NCBI GenBank assembly: GCA_030268105.1
Contig: BSDZ01000094.1
Span: forward strand, 901,001 to 965,000
DNA from: Volvox africanus
Taxonomy: Eukaryota > Chlorophyta > Chlorophyceae > Chlamydomonadales > Volvocaceae
Direction of reading: 5' to 3'
Length of the DNA: 64,000 nucleotides
Part shown: positions 35,430-46,731 of the stretch, piece by piece
Position numbering within the stretch: the first letter of the stretch is position 1
Layout of the letters: every line of letters starts with the position of its first letter
The notes under the pieces: model-generated
Databases searched by the model: none
What the model was told of the DNA's origin: nothing
The model's input: only the letters and a program-made list of their open reading frames with translations
Made by a program: the position numbers and the translations under genes

Positions 35430-35741
35430 ATGGCGAGTTCCAGCGACGAACCACGAGGACCGCTAGACACTTTTGCCAAAGACCTAGGTCGCGCCGTTTT
35501 GGATGCCGCCGCTTCCGGTTTGTAATTGTTTAATTGCTTTTGCTTAGATTGCTGCACTTGTTGTGTAAGTGTACGCTCTGAGTCGCAGGTAATCTCAGTG
35601 CACCGGCATTGCTTGCCGCGGCGACTGAGACCGGCTTTCGTCCGGACCAGTTGGCGACTCTCATTGCCCAAACTACGGAGATCAGGACTCAGCTGGGCAA
35701 GTACTTGCTGAGTTTACTGGATCTTCTCAAGAGTACCGTCG
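35430..35741 (+). CDS. spliced leader peptide upstream of gag (element B)
   Basis: Exon 1 is 35430-35517 (88 nt, as in H), intron 35518-35588 (71 bp, gt...gtcgcag), exon 2 35589-35741, then a gtaggc donor. The joined peptide shares PLDTFAxDLGRAVLDAAASG and QTTEI with H, with many silent or conservative DNA differences. After the second donor the proteins of B and H no longer match. This supports real splicing and selection on the peptide. Product role unknown. Confidence 0.6.
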
Positions 35742-35828
35742 GTAGGCTCACCGAATCGCTTTGTACTCTTGCTTTTGCGATAGAAGTCGGCTTCTATTAC
35801 GCAAACCTAGGGTATCGCTTCGTGTTCC

Positions 35829-37058
35829 ATGTCTGCGGAGCACACCGATACGCCGCACACTAGCTTAGCAAGCCAGCCCGATTTTGCTGTGACTGCTAGA
35901 GCTTCAGGGCTTGAGACTGTTGGCACGCGAGCCACTCAAGAGTCCCTTACTTTCCAGACCCCTGCTCACTTAATTGTGCCGCATTCAGCAGTTAACACCA
36001 ATATGGACAACACTGCTGGACCAAGGGTTCTGCCATTACCTCAAGCTCGAGGGCATGATGACATCCCTGAGGTGATGAGATTGACGATTCCCGTTCCTAG
36101 GCTTAATATTTCGCTGACCGACAAGACACCAGGGCATGACATAGCCGATGCAACTCGTGCGTACGTGCGTGACGCAAAATTGTACCTCCAAGCTGTCCAT
36201 GGTGGCGACAATGACGGTATCAAGTGCCTTTTCGTTGGTAACACCCTCGAGGGCTCAGCGAAGGACTGGTATCGCAATTGGACTAACGCCCGTGGTCGCT
36301 ATACTTTTGACGAGTTGACCGCCGCCCTGCTCTCACGATTCGCTACTGCGGTTCAAGCACGTGATGTGGAAGCTCGTAATGCTTTGGCAGCCGGTAGCTA
36401 CCACATGCGACGGGACGAAAATGTACCTGCGTACCAGTCACGCTTCGAAGCACTTGTGACTCCCATTGCTGACCTCACCGAATCTGAGCGTGTCTTTTGG
36501 TTTAGGCGAGGCCTAACGAAACTTTTGGCTAAATGGTGTGCTACTGACTTGGTTGGAGCGCAGATCAAGTCGTATGACGCTTTAGTCGCTTTTGCTAAGG
36601 GTGCGGAGATACGAATTCTTGCCGGCGAGGAAGAAGTCAAGTCTGCCCCTCGTGCAAATAACGTGCAAGTGCAGGATCCGCTTGGGGAAGCTGTAGCTCT
36701 CGACCAGGACCTCGGCGCGACACGCCCCACGCCTACTGCCGCGACGCGACGCAGTCACGGGCAACGCAAGGCGCACGGGGGCGCTAGCTCGGGTGTCCGT
36801 GGTACAGGAGGAGCAGGTCCGAGCTCGGACTCAGCTAGGAACAGGAAGCGTGGTGGTGCGCCGTCGTCGGCAGCCGCACAGCGTTCCGACCCCAACGCAA
36901 AGCGCACTCGTACGGACGACACATTCATGCCAAAATGGAATTGCAATCGTTCCGAGTTCGAACGTCGGAAAGCGGCCAATGTTTGTCTACTGTGCGCGGA
37001 GAGTCATCCTACGAAGGATTGCCCGTTACTGCCGCCGTTTGTACCTCAGCCGAAATAG
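35829..37058 (+). CDS. gag: Gag of element B
   Basis: 409 codons, intact. The same domain order as H gag: N-terminal variable part with ETVGTR and QTPAHLIVP, capsid domain (RAYVRDAKLYL, FVGNTLEGSAKDWY, LLSRFAT, YQSRFEAL, WFRRGL), basic linker, and knuckle CLLCAESHPTKDC (CX2CX3HX4C). It ends in TAG followed by ggg, with the downstream frame open in the same phase. Confidence 0.9.
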   Translation: MSAEHTDTPHTSLASQPDFAVTARASGLETVGTRATQESLTFQTPAHLIVPHSAVNTNMDNTAGPRVLPLPQARGHDDIPEVMRLTIPVPRLNISLTDKTPGHDIADATRAYVRDAKLYLQAVHGGDNDGIKCLFVGNTLEGSAKDWYRNWTNARGRYTFDELTAALLSRFATAVQARDVEARNALAAGSYHMRRDENVPAYQSRFEALVTPIADLTESERVFWFRRGLTKLLAKWCATDLVGAQIKSYDALVAFAKGAEIRILAGEEEVKSAPRANNVQVQDPLGEAVALDQDLGATRPTPTAATRRSHGQRKAHGGASSGVRGTGGAGPSSDSARNRKRGGAPSSAAAQRSDPNAKRTRTDDTFMPKWNCNRSEFERRKAANVCLLCAESHPTKDCPLLPPFVPQPK

Positions 37059-37845
37059 GGGCTTGCCCGGGTTCCTGCGGAGGGGGCTCTACCTGGGTTT
37101 TCTGAACTAACGCGTGGTCGGTGGTCATCCTTACGGCCAGCCGTTAAGGCATTGTTGCCTTGTGTACTCGGACACATCGAGCGAGTCATTGCGCGACGCG
37201 TCACGCTTGACGGACGCACGGGACTTCTCTGCTTCGATCCGTTGTGTAATTTGTTTACACCTCGCCGTCCCCTGTCGTCTATCGATCTGTCCAACCACGT
37301 GGTTTTGTTTATCCCCTCGTCTCTGCGTGAGATGTCGGAACAGTTGGCCATATACAGGAGGTGTAGGCGTCAATATCCAGGCACTGCCGCGTGTGTATTA
37401 CTCCCTGCTTTCTGTCGGCGCAAGGCAGAGGCATCGCTAAGGGGTATGCGGCATGTCCACCGGTTCGTGCCGGGCAGAGGTGAACGCGCTGGGGTTGTCC
37501 CCAGAGTCGTCTGATTGTCCACAGGTTACCCTTGCTGACGGGGGTAAGCATCCCATCGTGGGCAGGATTACCCTTAGCCTATCGATAGGCCCTTTGCGTG
37601 TTGTGACCCGGCCGTACGTGCTGCAGGGCTTGGCAGAGACTGCACCGTACATTATGGGGTCCTCGACATTACGACAGTACCGCGCGCGCATCGACATGGA
37701 GACCGCAACCCTGCATTTGTGCAAGGGTACTCTGTCGATTAAGGTACCTTTCCTGTCGTTCGAATATGTCGCACCAAAGGAGGGCGAAAATGAGGCGGTG
37801 CCTATGGTTAATTTCGCTGTGACCGCAATGGCCGCGCGAATCTAA
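37059..37845 (+). pseudogene. Pol N-terminal part of element B: methyltransferase-like domain, protease active site deleted
   Basis: In frame with gag after its TAG, the methyltransferase-like domain runs to about 37470 (TLDGRTG, CNLFTP, FIPSS at 37311-37322, GTAACVLLPAF). Near 37480 the sequence jumps to the part downstream of the protease active site (ALGLSPESSDC). About 250 bp present in H are missing, with the DTGA motif, and the frame changes. A second frame from 37453 carries the rest of the protease domain to a stop at 37845. Element B therefore cannot make its own active protease. Confidence 0.8.
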
Positions 37846-37878
37846 CCAGAGCTAGTCGGGCGTAAGGAGGCCATCCGT

Positions 37879-40800
37879 TTGTTACGGAAGGGCGCGCACG
37901 GACTGCTTTTAAGGCTGCGGGTGAGCTGTTGTGTCACCACCGCGCAGATTTCTGCGGATCCTGAGGTCGAGGCCCTACTGTCGCAGTATGAGGACGTCTT
38001 TAAAGATATCCCTGGCCTACCACCTATGCGTCCTGTTGATCATACAATCCCTCTCGTGCCTGGAGCGCAGCCTACGGCCCGGCCAATGTACAGGTTGAGT
38101 CCATTGGAGTTGGACGAGGTGAAGCGCCAGGTGACGGATTTACTCGCGAAGGGTATGATACGCCCCAGCACATCCCCGTATTCTGCACCGATTTTGTTTG
38201 TCGGTAAGAAGGATGGGACCTTGCGCATGTGCATCGATTACCGGGGTTTAAATGCGAATACGGTGAAAAATTGCTACCCTTTGCCACGCGTCGACGACCT
38301 GTTGGATAAGCTGAAGGGCTCGGCTTATTTTTCCTCAATTGACTTACAACAGGGCTACAATCAGATTCGCATCGCTGCCTCTGATATCCCGAAAACCGCT
38401 TTTCGGACGCCCTTCGGTCACTTTGAGTATACGGTCCTATCATTTGGTTTGACTAATGCCCCTGCAACGTTTCAGGCGGTTATGGACCGAATGTTTAGGC
38501 CGTTTATCGACAGGTTCGTTGTGTGCTACCTGGATGACATCTTGGTGTACTCTAAGACGCGCGAGGAGCACTTGGAGCATCTTCGACTCGTGCTCGACGT
38601 TATGAGGCGGGAGCAATTGTTTGCTAAACGCGCCAAATGCTTTTGGGCGCAGCCTCAGGTGGAATATTTGGGTCACATTGTGTCGGCCACCGGTGTGAAG
38701 ATGGACCCGCGGAAGGTCGCCGTGGTTCGCGATTGGCCCGTGCCTCAGAACCTCACGGAGCTGCGTAAGTTCCTTGGCTTGACCAATTATTTCCGAAAGT
38801 TCATTGAAAAATATTCCATCATTGCGGCCCCGCTTACTAACTTAATTCGCAAAGGCGTGTTCGTTTCGCTCGAGTCGTGGACGTCGCAATGCCAGCGGGC
38901 ATTTGAAGAGCTCAAACGAATTGTAGCTGAAGATGTCACCCTCGCATTTCCTGATTACTCGTTGCCATTCCGTGTTGAGGTAGTGTCTGATGCCTCAATA
39001 TTTGGAAGTGGCGCTGTATTGTTACAGGAAGGGCGACCGATCGCCTTCACGAGTAAGAAGTTTTCTGGTGCGGAGATTCGCTACACCACCGGGGAACAGG
39101 AGCTTCTGGCAGTGCTGCATGCTTTAAAGGAATGGCGCTGTTACCTCGAGGGCCGCCCATTTACTTTAAAAACTGACCACAAGCCCCTAACGTTTTTGCA
39201 AATCGTTCCTACGTTGAACCGCCGTCAAGCTAGATGGATGGAATATCTAGCTAGGTTCGACTGCACCTGGGAGTATATTTCTGGTAAACTTAATATTGCC
39301 GATGCTCTCAGTCGACATCCGTCGCTACACGCTGCAATTTTGGCAGCGCCCGTCGTGCGGCCGCGTAGCGAGGAGGTACCGATCGCGACGGACCTCACGG
39401 AGCGGTTGAAGGTTGCCTACAACGCAGACGCTTGGTTCGCGGACCCGGCTAATGTAGAAAACCTTCGCAAGCAGAATAGCTTCTGGCTACGGACAGAGGG
39501 TGCAGCTACACAAATCGTCGTTCCGAACGACGACGCGCTACGCTACGACATCCTTGCGCGGTTCCACGAGGACCCGTTAGCAGGACACCCTGGTAGCAAG
39601 CGATTGATCGACTTGGTGCAACGTTCCTTCTGGTGGCCTCGTTTGGCTAAGGATGCGGCGAACTTCGTCCAGACATGCAGTCTGTGCCAGCGCAATAAGG
39701 CTTTGTCCGGTAAGGGCCATGGGTTGTTGCAACCGTTGCCTGTCCCGGATGCGCCTTGGGAAAGTGTTTCCATGGACTTCGTAGTCGCGCTGCCCAAAAC
39801 TGAGGGGGGATACGATGCGGTGTTCGTAATGGTCGATCGTCTGACTAAGATGGTTCACCTCGCACCATGCACATCATCCTGCACGGCTGAGCAAACCGCA
39901 CGCTTGTTTTTCGACAATGTGGTTCGGTTACACGGGGTTCCTAAAAATGTGATCTCGGATCGCGGTGGCCAGTTCACGTCCAAGTTTTGGGAAGCGCTCT
40001 GCAAGCTAGTTGGCATGCGCGTCAACCTGAGCACGGCGTATCACCCGCAGACCGATGGTCAAACCGAACGCACAAATCGCACGTTGGGTGATATGTTGCG
40101 CAATTATGCTGGTCGCACACCACTCGTTTGGGATACGTATTTGACTGCGGCAGAATTCGCGCTTAACAACGCTGTTAACCGCTCCACAGGCAAAAGTCCG
40201 TTCTTTCTCAACTATGGATTTCATCCCGCGCTACCCGTGTGGCGTGAGTTGGAAGTGAACGTGCCTGCTGCTAAACTTTTTGCCAAGTCTTTTATGTCCC
40301 GAATCACAGACGCGAAGTCGTGTTTGGACGCGGCGCAGCAACGAACGACGGAATACTACAACAAATCCAAACAGGATGTGACGTTTTCGGAAGGGCAACT
40401 CGTGTTGCTAAGCACCAAGAACTTGCGTTCCTTGGCTGACGGATCCCGAAAACTCTTACCCCGCTGGATTGGTCCGTATCCTGTTGTGCGCATGGTCGGG
40501 AATGTGGCTGTGGAGCTTGCATTGCCCGCTGATATGACCATTCACCCCACGTTTCACGTATCGCTTGTCCGCCCGTATCGTGGTACGGAACCCGTCCCTG
40601 AGCCTACTAACGCCCCCGCAGCGATCGAACCAGTTCCCGAGACCTGGATCGCTGGTAAACAGAAGTTTTACGATGTGGAGCGGGTGTTAGATTATCGCGC
40701 GCGTCGTGTGGGCCGACACCGACGTAAGCGGACAGTACACGAGTACTTGGTCAAGTGGACAGGGTATACCGACGAGCACAACTCATGGGAACCGGCACGC

Positions 40801-40908
40801 AACTTCTCACAGGACATGAAGCCCGCGAACGTGCAGCACAAACCCAATGATCCCTGCAGTCGATGCTGTACGATGCAGCGAGGACGCTGCATACGGGAGG
40901 GGGGATAA
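37879..40908 (+). CDS. pol: Pol of element B: RT, RNase H, integrase, chromodomain
   Basis: 1009 open codons. RT has [19 protein letters not shown] and [10 protein letters not shown] near residue 217. RNase H has VVSDAS near 369 and TDHKPL near 432. The integrase HHCC domain lies at about 558-615, with MDFVVALP near 632, ISDRGGQF near 692 and [10 protein letters not shown] near 729, so D, D and E are all present. A GPY/F module (RWIGPYPVV) lies near 858, and a chromodomain ([23 protein letters not shown]) near 930-975, thought to guide insertion by binding modified histones. The last about 28 residues are out of frame relative to element C because about 16 bases are missing after MKP. The frame probably begins further upstream; the chosen start is only the first start in the open frame. 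Confidence 0.92.
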   Translation: MLRKGAHGLLLRLRVSCCVTTAQISADPEVEALLSQYEDVFKDIPGLPPMRPVDHTIPLVPGAQPTARPMYRLSPLELDEVKRQVTDLLAKGMIRPSTSPYSAPILFVGKKDGTLRMCIDYRGLNANTVKNCYPLPRVDDLLDKLKGSAYFSSIDLQQGYNQIRIAASDIPKTAFRTPFGHFEYTVLSFGLTNAPATFQAVMDRMFRPFIDRFVVCYLDDILVYSKTREEHLEHLRLVLDVMRREQLFAKRAKCFWAQPQVEYLGHIVSATGVKMDPRKVAVVRDWPVPQNLTELRKFLGLTNYFRKFIEKYSIIAAPLTNLIRKGVFVSLESWTSQCQRAFEELKRIVAEDVTLAFPDYSLPFRVEVVSDASIFGSGAVLLQEGRPIAFTSKKFSGAEIRYTTGEQELLAVLHALKEWRCYLEGRPFTLKTDHKPLTFLQIVPTLNRRQARWMEYLARFDCTWEYISGKLNIADALSRHPSLHAAILAAPVVRPRSEEVPIATDLTERLKVAYNADAWFADPANVENLRKQNSFWLRTEGAATQIVVPNDDALRYDILARFHEDPLAGHPGSKRLIDLVQRSFWWPRLAKDAANFVQTCSLCQRNKALSGKGHGLLQPLPVPDAPWESVSMDFVVALPKTEGGYDAVFVMVDRLTKMVHLAPCTSSCTAEQTARLFFDNVVRLHGVPKNVISDRGGQFTSKFWEALCKLVGMRVNLSTAYHPQTDGQTERTNRTLGDMLRNYAGRTPLVWDTYLTAAEFALNNAVNRSTGKSPFFLNYGFHPALPVWRELEVNVPAAKLFAKSFMSRITDAKSCLDAAQQRTTEYYNKSKQDVTFSEGQLVLLSTKNLRSLADGSRKLLPRWIGPYPVVRMVGNVAVELALPADMTIHPTFHVSLVRPYRGTEPVPEPTNAPAAIEPVPETWIAGKQKFYDVERVLDYRARRVGRHRRKRTVHEYLVKWTGYTDEHNSWEPARNFSQDMKPANVQHKPNDPCSRCCTMQRGRCIREGG

Positions 40909-40909
40909 T
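40896..40909 (+). promoter_or_regulatory. polypurine tract of element B
   Basis: gggaggggggataa run directly before the 3' LTR, the primer site for plus-strand synthesis. Confidence 0.75.
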
Positions 40910-41732
40910 TGTTGTGCTATGGTTCATTTTCCGCCGACGCGTAGGTCGACGTGATCCTACTAGGCGAAGTGCTTTTGTGATGAACGCATTACATATGAAT
41001 GAATCTGCATTATATAAATGTATTCGTATACATTTATATATGCATTTAGCATGGCATCATTATCCATCGCGACATCGTATCATGGCAAATCCGCCTAGCA
41101 TGCATGAATGCCCGAAGCATTAAAGTGCGCAGTATGCTCGTGCTACGAAACGATAAGTAATATTATTCGATATAATATTACTTCATTACAGCACACGCTG
41201 AGAGCGCCGCACTCGTCGCGATGCATGCCCTGCAACCGGATATCGTTATCCGGACCCTTGCATCATGCGAATGCCGGAAAGGCTTATACGTTGTTATGCG
41301 TAGACATCACCTATACGCAGTAGGGTTGTCACATCTAGGATCGGCCTCCTAATGTGAATCGTACGGCACTGCGATGCTGCGAGTATAACAGATGCGAGGA
41401 CGGCTAAGCTAGACGAGACATTCGATACCGGAGAACACTCGTGTGTTCTACATCATAATTGTTATACGCATTTCTACTTAGCCCGAGCTAAGCCTGAACT
41501 TCGCTAATCACCGCCGCGTGATGATTGCTTGCTTCCGGCGCTGACGGCGATTTCGTCCATTGCATCATTCCGATCTGAAGACTGTAAGTTCTATCTCTCT
41601 TCGTCTTGAAGTCTTCCGCTGTCTCGGTTTGCTCGCGCTTGCCTTGCTGTACTTGCAAGTGCTCGCGCATCGGTGTCGATAATCTCCAGATGTGCAGATA
41701 ATTATGAGCAAACGCGAACGAGAGGTACAACA
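40910..41732 (+). mobile_element. 3' LTR of element B (823 bp)
   Basis: Same length as the 5' LTR. By eye about 14 differences, around nine of them C/T or G/A at CpG. CCCAA follows. Confidence 0.92.
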
Positions 41733-41737
41733 CCCAA

Positions 41738-43067
41738 TGACGACGCTTTACGCTACGATATTCTTGCACGGTTCCACGAGGACCCGTTAGCAGGACATCC
41801 TGGAAGCACGTGATTGGCAGAGCTGGTACGACGCTCATTCTGGTGGCCGCGCGTGGTGAAGGATGCGGAAAATTTCGTGCAAAGGTGCAGTCTATGTCAG
41901 CGCAATAAAGCACTATCCGGTAAGGGCCAGGGTTTATTACAACCTTTACCTATACCCGATTCCCCTTGGGAAAGTGTCTCTATGGACTTCGTAGTCGCGC
42001 TGCCCAAAACTGAAGGGGGATACGACTCGGTGTTCGTAATGGTCGATCGCTTGACCAAGATGGTTCATTTAGCCCCCTGCACCTCGTCTTGCACCGCTGA
42101 GCAAACAGCACGACTATTTTTTGATAATGTGGTCCGATTGCATGGCGTTCCTAAAAATGTGATATCCGATCGCGGCGGGCAATTCACGTCTAATTTTGGG
42201 AAGCGCTATGTCAACTCGTCGGTATGCGCGTTCATTTGAGCACAGCATATCATCCACAGTCCGATGGGCAAACCGAACGCACAAATCGCACACTAGGCGA
42301 CATGTTGAGGAATTTCGCGGGACGCACACCCTCTGTTTGGGATACGTTTCTGACTTCGGCAGAATTCGCGCTTAACAACGCTGTTAATCGCTCCACAGGT
42401 CAAAGCCCTTTCTTTATGAATTATGGATTCCATCCTGCGCTACCCATGTGGCGAGAGTTGGAGATAAATATCCCTGCGGCTAAAACCTTTGCCAAGTCGT
42501 TCCTATCCCGCATGACAGATGCGAAGGCACGCAGCACAACAACGGACAACGGACTATTATAATAAATCCAAACGGGACGTGACATTTTCGGTGGGACAAA
42601 TGGTATTATTGAGCACTAAGAACTTGCGTTCGCTCGCTGACGGTTCCCCTAAATTGTTACCTCGCTGGATCGGTCCGTATCCCGTTGTTCGCATGGTAGG
42701 GAATGTAGCTGTGGAGTTATCCCTACCTTCTAACATGAATATCCACCCCACATTTCATATTTCTTTAATCCGCCCTTATCGCGGCACAGTACCCGTTGCA
42801 AACGACACCGATGCCCCTGCAGTAATGGACCCCGGTCCCGAGACCTGGATCGCAGGCAAGCAAAAGGTGTATGATGTGGAACGCATTTTGGATGATCGGG
42901 TTCGTCGCATTGGTCGACAATGACGAAAGCGGAAGGTGCATGAGTATCTGGTCAAGTGGACTGGCTATTCGAGCGAGCATAATTTGTGGGAGCCGATGCA
43001 TAACTTCTCGCCGGAAATGAAGCCCTTACTGGAGGAAGCTCGCCTACGTGCCACACAAACCCAATGA
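41738..43067 (+). pseudogene. pol: pol 3' part of the last Y unit (integrase, chromodomain)
   Basis: Resumes after the B insertion. TGA at 41811-41813 (CGA in units 1 and 4), a one-base loss near 42192 just before FWEAL, a deletion near 42525 and a TGA near 42921 break the frame. It keeps the integrase Glu motif ([10 protein letters not shown]), GPY/F and the chromodomain (EYLVKWTGY), which units 2-4 lack. Confidence 0.85.
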
Positions 43068-43111
43068 TCCTTGCAGTTGATGCTGTTCGATGCAGCGAGG
43101 ACGCTGCATAC

Positions 43112-43126
43112 TGGAAGGGGGATAGT
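43112..43126 (+). promoter_or_regulatory. polypurine tract of element Y
   Basis: tggaagggggatagt directly before the terminal LTR. Confidence 0.7.
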
Positions 43127-43941
43127 TGTTGTATGCGGATTCGATCACCGTTTACATTCATGAAGGCCGCGATGCATTTAAACATCATAATGCATAATAC
43201 AAATATATTAGCATGATATACTCGAGTATATCTAGCTAATCAGGCATGTCGCATTATCATCCACGACATCGCGCTGTCGGTCAACATGTTTGACTCGAAG
43301 CTGATAATTAATGCGCGATCTATCCATTGGCATATTATACCGCATAATAATACTTTAAATGTTATTACCCAATTTACGTCACAAACCATACGCGTATGCA
43401 AGAAGGCGACGATCGCGATGGTTGGGTCGGCAACCGAATATTGATATTTGGACCCTTGCATATTGCATGCGTTGCATTTAATAATATCACGGATGATACG
43501 ATATTTAGAGCAGTGTTGTCAAGGTACTCACACTTGAGATCGCAATCCAGTGAGACCTGTACTGCATTCCGATATCGCGACGTGATAGGTGCGAGGACGG
43601 CCGCCTAGAGACCGAAGTCGGCACGACGCTAACTTTGGACTAAGTACCCGAGTACTTAACTCTAATCAATACGCATACATACGATATAATCACTTATATT
43701 CGGCCTGAGCTATTCCAGCACGCCATCTGCAGCCGAGTGATGAACATTGCCCACGGGGTCTGACGGCAGACTTAAATCCTGTAATTGAAGAACATTGTAA
43801 GTTGGATCTTTCCTTGTCATTGAGTCTTCCGCTGTCTGATATCTGCATTAGATTGCCTTGCTGTTCGTAAGCTTGGTTCGCACACAGCTAACACCCAGAC
43901 GTGCAGAGCTAGTGCATGATACGAGAAGGAAGGATACAACA
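43127..43941 (+). mobile_element. 3' LTR of element Y (array LTR 6)
   Basis: 815 bp. It differs from LTRs 2-5 at shared positions (aagtacccgagtactt, agtgttgtcaagg), as expected for the original 3' LTR. AGCGC follows, the target duplication shared with 13760-13764. Confidence 0.93.
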
Positions 43942-44815
43942 AGCGCTATGTCAACTTATCGGTATGCGCATTCATTTGAGCACAGCATATCATCCACAAT
44001 CCGATGGGCAAACCGAACGCACAAATCGCACACTGGGCGACATGTTGAGGAATTTCGCGGGACGCACACCCTCTGTTTGGGATACGTTTCTGACTTCGGC
44101 AGAATTCGCGCTTAACAACGCTGTTAACTGCTCCACAGGTCAAAGCCCTTTCTTTCTGAATTACGGATTCCATCCTGCGCTACCCGTGTGGCGAGAGTTG
44201 GAGATAAATATCCCTGCGGCTAAAACCTTTGCCAAGTCGTTCCTATCCCGCATGACAGATGCGAAGGCATGCTTGGACGCAGCACAACAACGGACGATGG
44301 ACTATTATAATAAATCCAAACGGGACGTAACATTTTCGGCGGGACAAATGGTATTATTGAGCACTAAGAACTTGTGTTCACTCGCTGACGGTTCCCATAA
44401 ATTGTTACCTCGCTGGATCGGCCCATATCCCGTTGTTCGCAAGGTAGGGAATGTAGCTGTGGAGCTATCCCTACCTTCTGACATGAATATCATCCCCACA
44501 TTCCATATTTCTTTAATCCGCCCTTATCGCGGCACAGTACCCGTTGGAAACGACACCGATGCCCCTGCAGTAATGGACCCCGGTCCCGAGACCTGGATCG
44601 CAGGCAAACAAAAGGTGTATGATGTGGAACGTATCTTGGATTATCGGGTTTGTCGCATTGGTCGACAACGACGAAAGCGGAAGGTGCATGAGTATCTGGT
44701 CAAGTGGACTGGCTATTCGAGCGAGCATAATTCGTGGGAGCCGATGCGTAACTTCTCGCCGGAAATGAAGCCCTTATTGGAGGAAGCTCGTCTTTGTGCC
44801 ACGCAAACCCAATGA
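43942..44815 (+). CDS. pol: Pol 3' part of element H: integrase C-terminus and chromodomain
   Basis: The frame continues the H integrase cut at 13764: AGCGC is repeated, then the text goes on to the Glu motif [14 protein letters not shown]-like and GPY/F (RWIGPYPVV) modules, and a chromodomain ([23 protein letters not shown]), ending in TGA. With the Y array removed this would restore continuity of the H integrase. It is intact over its length. Confidence 0.88.
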
Positions 44816-44858
44816 CCCTTGCAGTTGATGCTGTTCGATGCAGCAAGGACGCTGCATA

Positions 44859-44874
44859 CGGGAAGGGGGATAGT
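44859..44874 (+). promoter_or_regulatory. polypurine tract of element H
   Basis: cgggaagggggatagt just before the H 3' LTR. Confidence 0.7.
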
Positions 44875-45477
44875 TGTTGTATGCGGACTCGATCACCGTT
44901 TACATTCATGAAGGCCGCGATGCATTTAAACATCATAATGCATAATACAAATATATTAGCATGATATACTCGAGTATATCTAGCTAATCAGGCATGTCAC
45001 ATTATCATCCACGACATCGCGCTGTCGGTCAACATGTTTGACTCGAAGCTGATTATTAATGCGCGATCTGTCCATTGGCATATTATACCGCGTAATAATA
45101 CTTTAAATGTTATTACCCAATTTACGTCACAAACCATACGCGTATGCAAGAAGGCGACGATCGCGATGGTTGGGTCGGCAACCGAATATTGTTATTCGGA
45201 CCCTTGCATAATGCATGCGTTGCATTTAATAATATCACGGATGATACGATATTTAGGGCAGTGTTGTCAAGGTACTCACACTTGAGATCGCAACCCAGTG
45301 AGACCTGTACTGCATTCCGATATCGCGACGTGATAGGTGTGAGGACGGCCGCCTAGAGACCGAAGTCGGCTCGTGCTACTTTGGACTAAGTACTCGTGTA
45401 CTTAACTCTATCCAATACGCATACATACTTAATAATCACTTATATTCGGCCTGAGCTATTCCAGCACGCCATCTGCA
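44875..45477 (+). mobile_element. 3' LTR of element H, truncated (603 bp)
   Basis: Family A LTR from TGTTGTATGCGG to ccatctgca, where it breaks off into an integrase fragment. The final about 210 bp and the target duplication are gone. Confidence 0.85.
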
Positions 45478-45990
45478 TCGTAGTCGAGCTGCCCAAAACT
45501 GAGGGGGGATATGATGCGGTGTTCATAATGGTCGATCATCTGACTAAGATGGTTCACCTAGCACCATGTACATCATCCTGCACGGCTGAGCAAACCGCAC
45601 GCTTGTTTTTCGACAATGTGGTTCGGTTACACGGGGTTCCCAAAAACGTGATTTCGGACCGCGGTGGGCAGTTCACGTCTAAGTTTTGGGAAGCGCTCTG
45701 CAAGCTAGTTGGCATGCGCGTCAACCTGAGCACAGCGTACCACCCACAGACTGATGGTCAAACTGAACGCACAAACCGCATGTTGCGCAATTATGCTGGT
45801 CACACACCCCTCGTTTGGGATACGTATTTGACTGCGGCAGAACTCACGCTTAACAACGCTGTTAACCGCTCTACAGGCAAAAGTCCGTTCTTTCTCAACT
45901 ATGGATTTCATCCCGCGCTACCCATGTGGCGTGAGTTGGAAGTGAACGTGCCTGCTGCTAAACTTTTTGCCAAGTCTTTTATGTCCCGAC
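45478..45990 (+). pseudogene. integrase fragment, family B type
   Basis: Open in one frame with [20 protein letters not shown] and [10 protein letters not shown]. Closest by eye to the integrases of B and C. A small in-frame deletion removes TLGD. Both ends are abrupt junctions. Confidence 0.8.
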
Positions 45991-46006
45991 CCCGTGGGCA
46001 AGACCC

Positions 46007-46644
46007 CGTCAGACCCCGTGGGCAATGTTCATCACTCGGCTGCAGATGGAGTGCTAGAATAGCTCAGGCCGAATATAAATGATGATATCTTATGTTGTGT
46101 ATCAGATAGAGTTAAGTACTCGAATACTTAGTCCAAAGTTAGCGTTGCGATGACTTCGGTCTCTAGGTGGCCGTCCTCGCACCTATCACGCCGCGATACC
46201 GATGTGCAGTACAGGTCTCACTGGATTTCGATCTCAAGTGTGAGTACGTTCATAGCACTATTCTAAATACCGCGTAATCCGTGATATTTATAAATGCAAC
46301 GCATGCAATATGCGAAGGTCCAAATATCGATATTTGGTTGCCGACCCAACCATCGCGATCATCGCCTTCTCGCATACGCGTATGGCTTATGACACAGATG
46401 AGGTAATAATATTCAAAGCATTATTACGCCGAATATTATACCAACGGATAGATCGTGCATTAATTATCAGCCTCGAGTCAAACATGTTGACCGACAGCGT
46501 GATGTCGTAGAGGATAATGCGACATGCCTGATTAGCTAGATATACTCGAGTATATCATGCTAATATGATTGTATTATGCTTCATAATGTTCAGATGCATT
46601 GCGGCCTATTTGGGTACAAGCGTTGATCAAACCGGCGTACAACA
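46007..46644 (-). mobile_element. family A LTR fragment, inverted and diverged
   Basis: Starts inside the LTR at cagaccccgtgggcaatg and ends at TACAACA. Diverged hairpins remain, including the perfect palindrome CCAAATATCGATATTTGG (46320-46337). The junction at 45990-46007 repeats gaccccgt three times. Confidence 0.8.
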
Positions 46645-46731
46645 AGGTGCAGGGGGCTAAGTGAACCATTTTGGTCAATCGATCGACCATAACGAACACT
46701 GAGTCGTATCCCCTATCAGTTTTGGGCAGCG
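46645..46731 (-). pseudogene. short integrase fragment
   Basis: The reverse strand reads as the LPKT-GGYDSVFVMVD and [10 protein letters not shown] part of a family A integrase core. 87 bp, no ends of its own. Confidence 0.7.

Larger units (their letters stand above)
34539..41732 (+). mobile_element. element B, family B Ty3/gypsy chromovirus, nested in the last Y unit
   Basis: 7194 bp with 823-bp LTRs and a CCCAA duplication (34534-34538 and 41733-41737). It carries a leader peptide, an intact gag, and an RT to chromodomain frame of 1009 codons, but a deletion removes the protease active site. Confidence 0.93.
13765..43941 (+). mobile_element. element Y tandem array (family A) inside H integrase
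   Basis: Flanked by AGCGC (13760-13764 and 43942-43946), the 5-bp duplication of a single insertion into the H integrase. Inside are LTRs at 13765, 19076, 24387 and 29698, exactly 5311 bp apart, then a last unit with the full pol 3' end and a terminal LTR at 43127. Each inner unit is LTR, leader, Y-type gag, decayed protease region, RT, RNase H, and integrase up to AAGCGC. The last unit carries element B (34539-41732). Confidence 0.92.

Noticed and set aside
40909..41200. Envelope-like gene between pol and the 3' LTR
   Set aside because: In B, H, Y and E the chromodomain is followed within about 100 bp by the polypurine tract and LTR.
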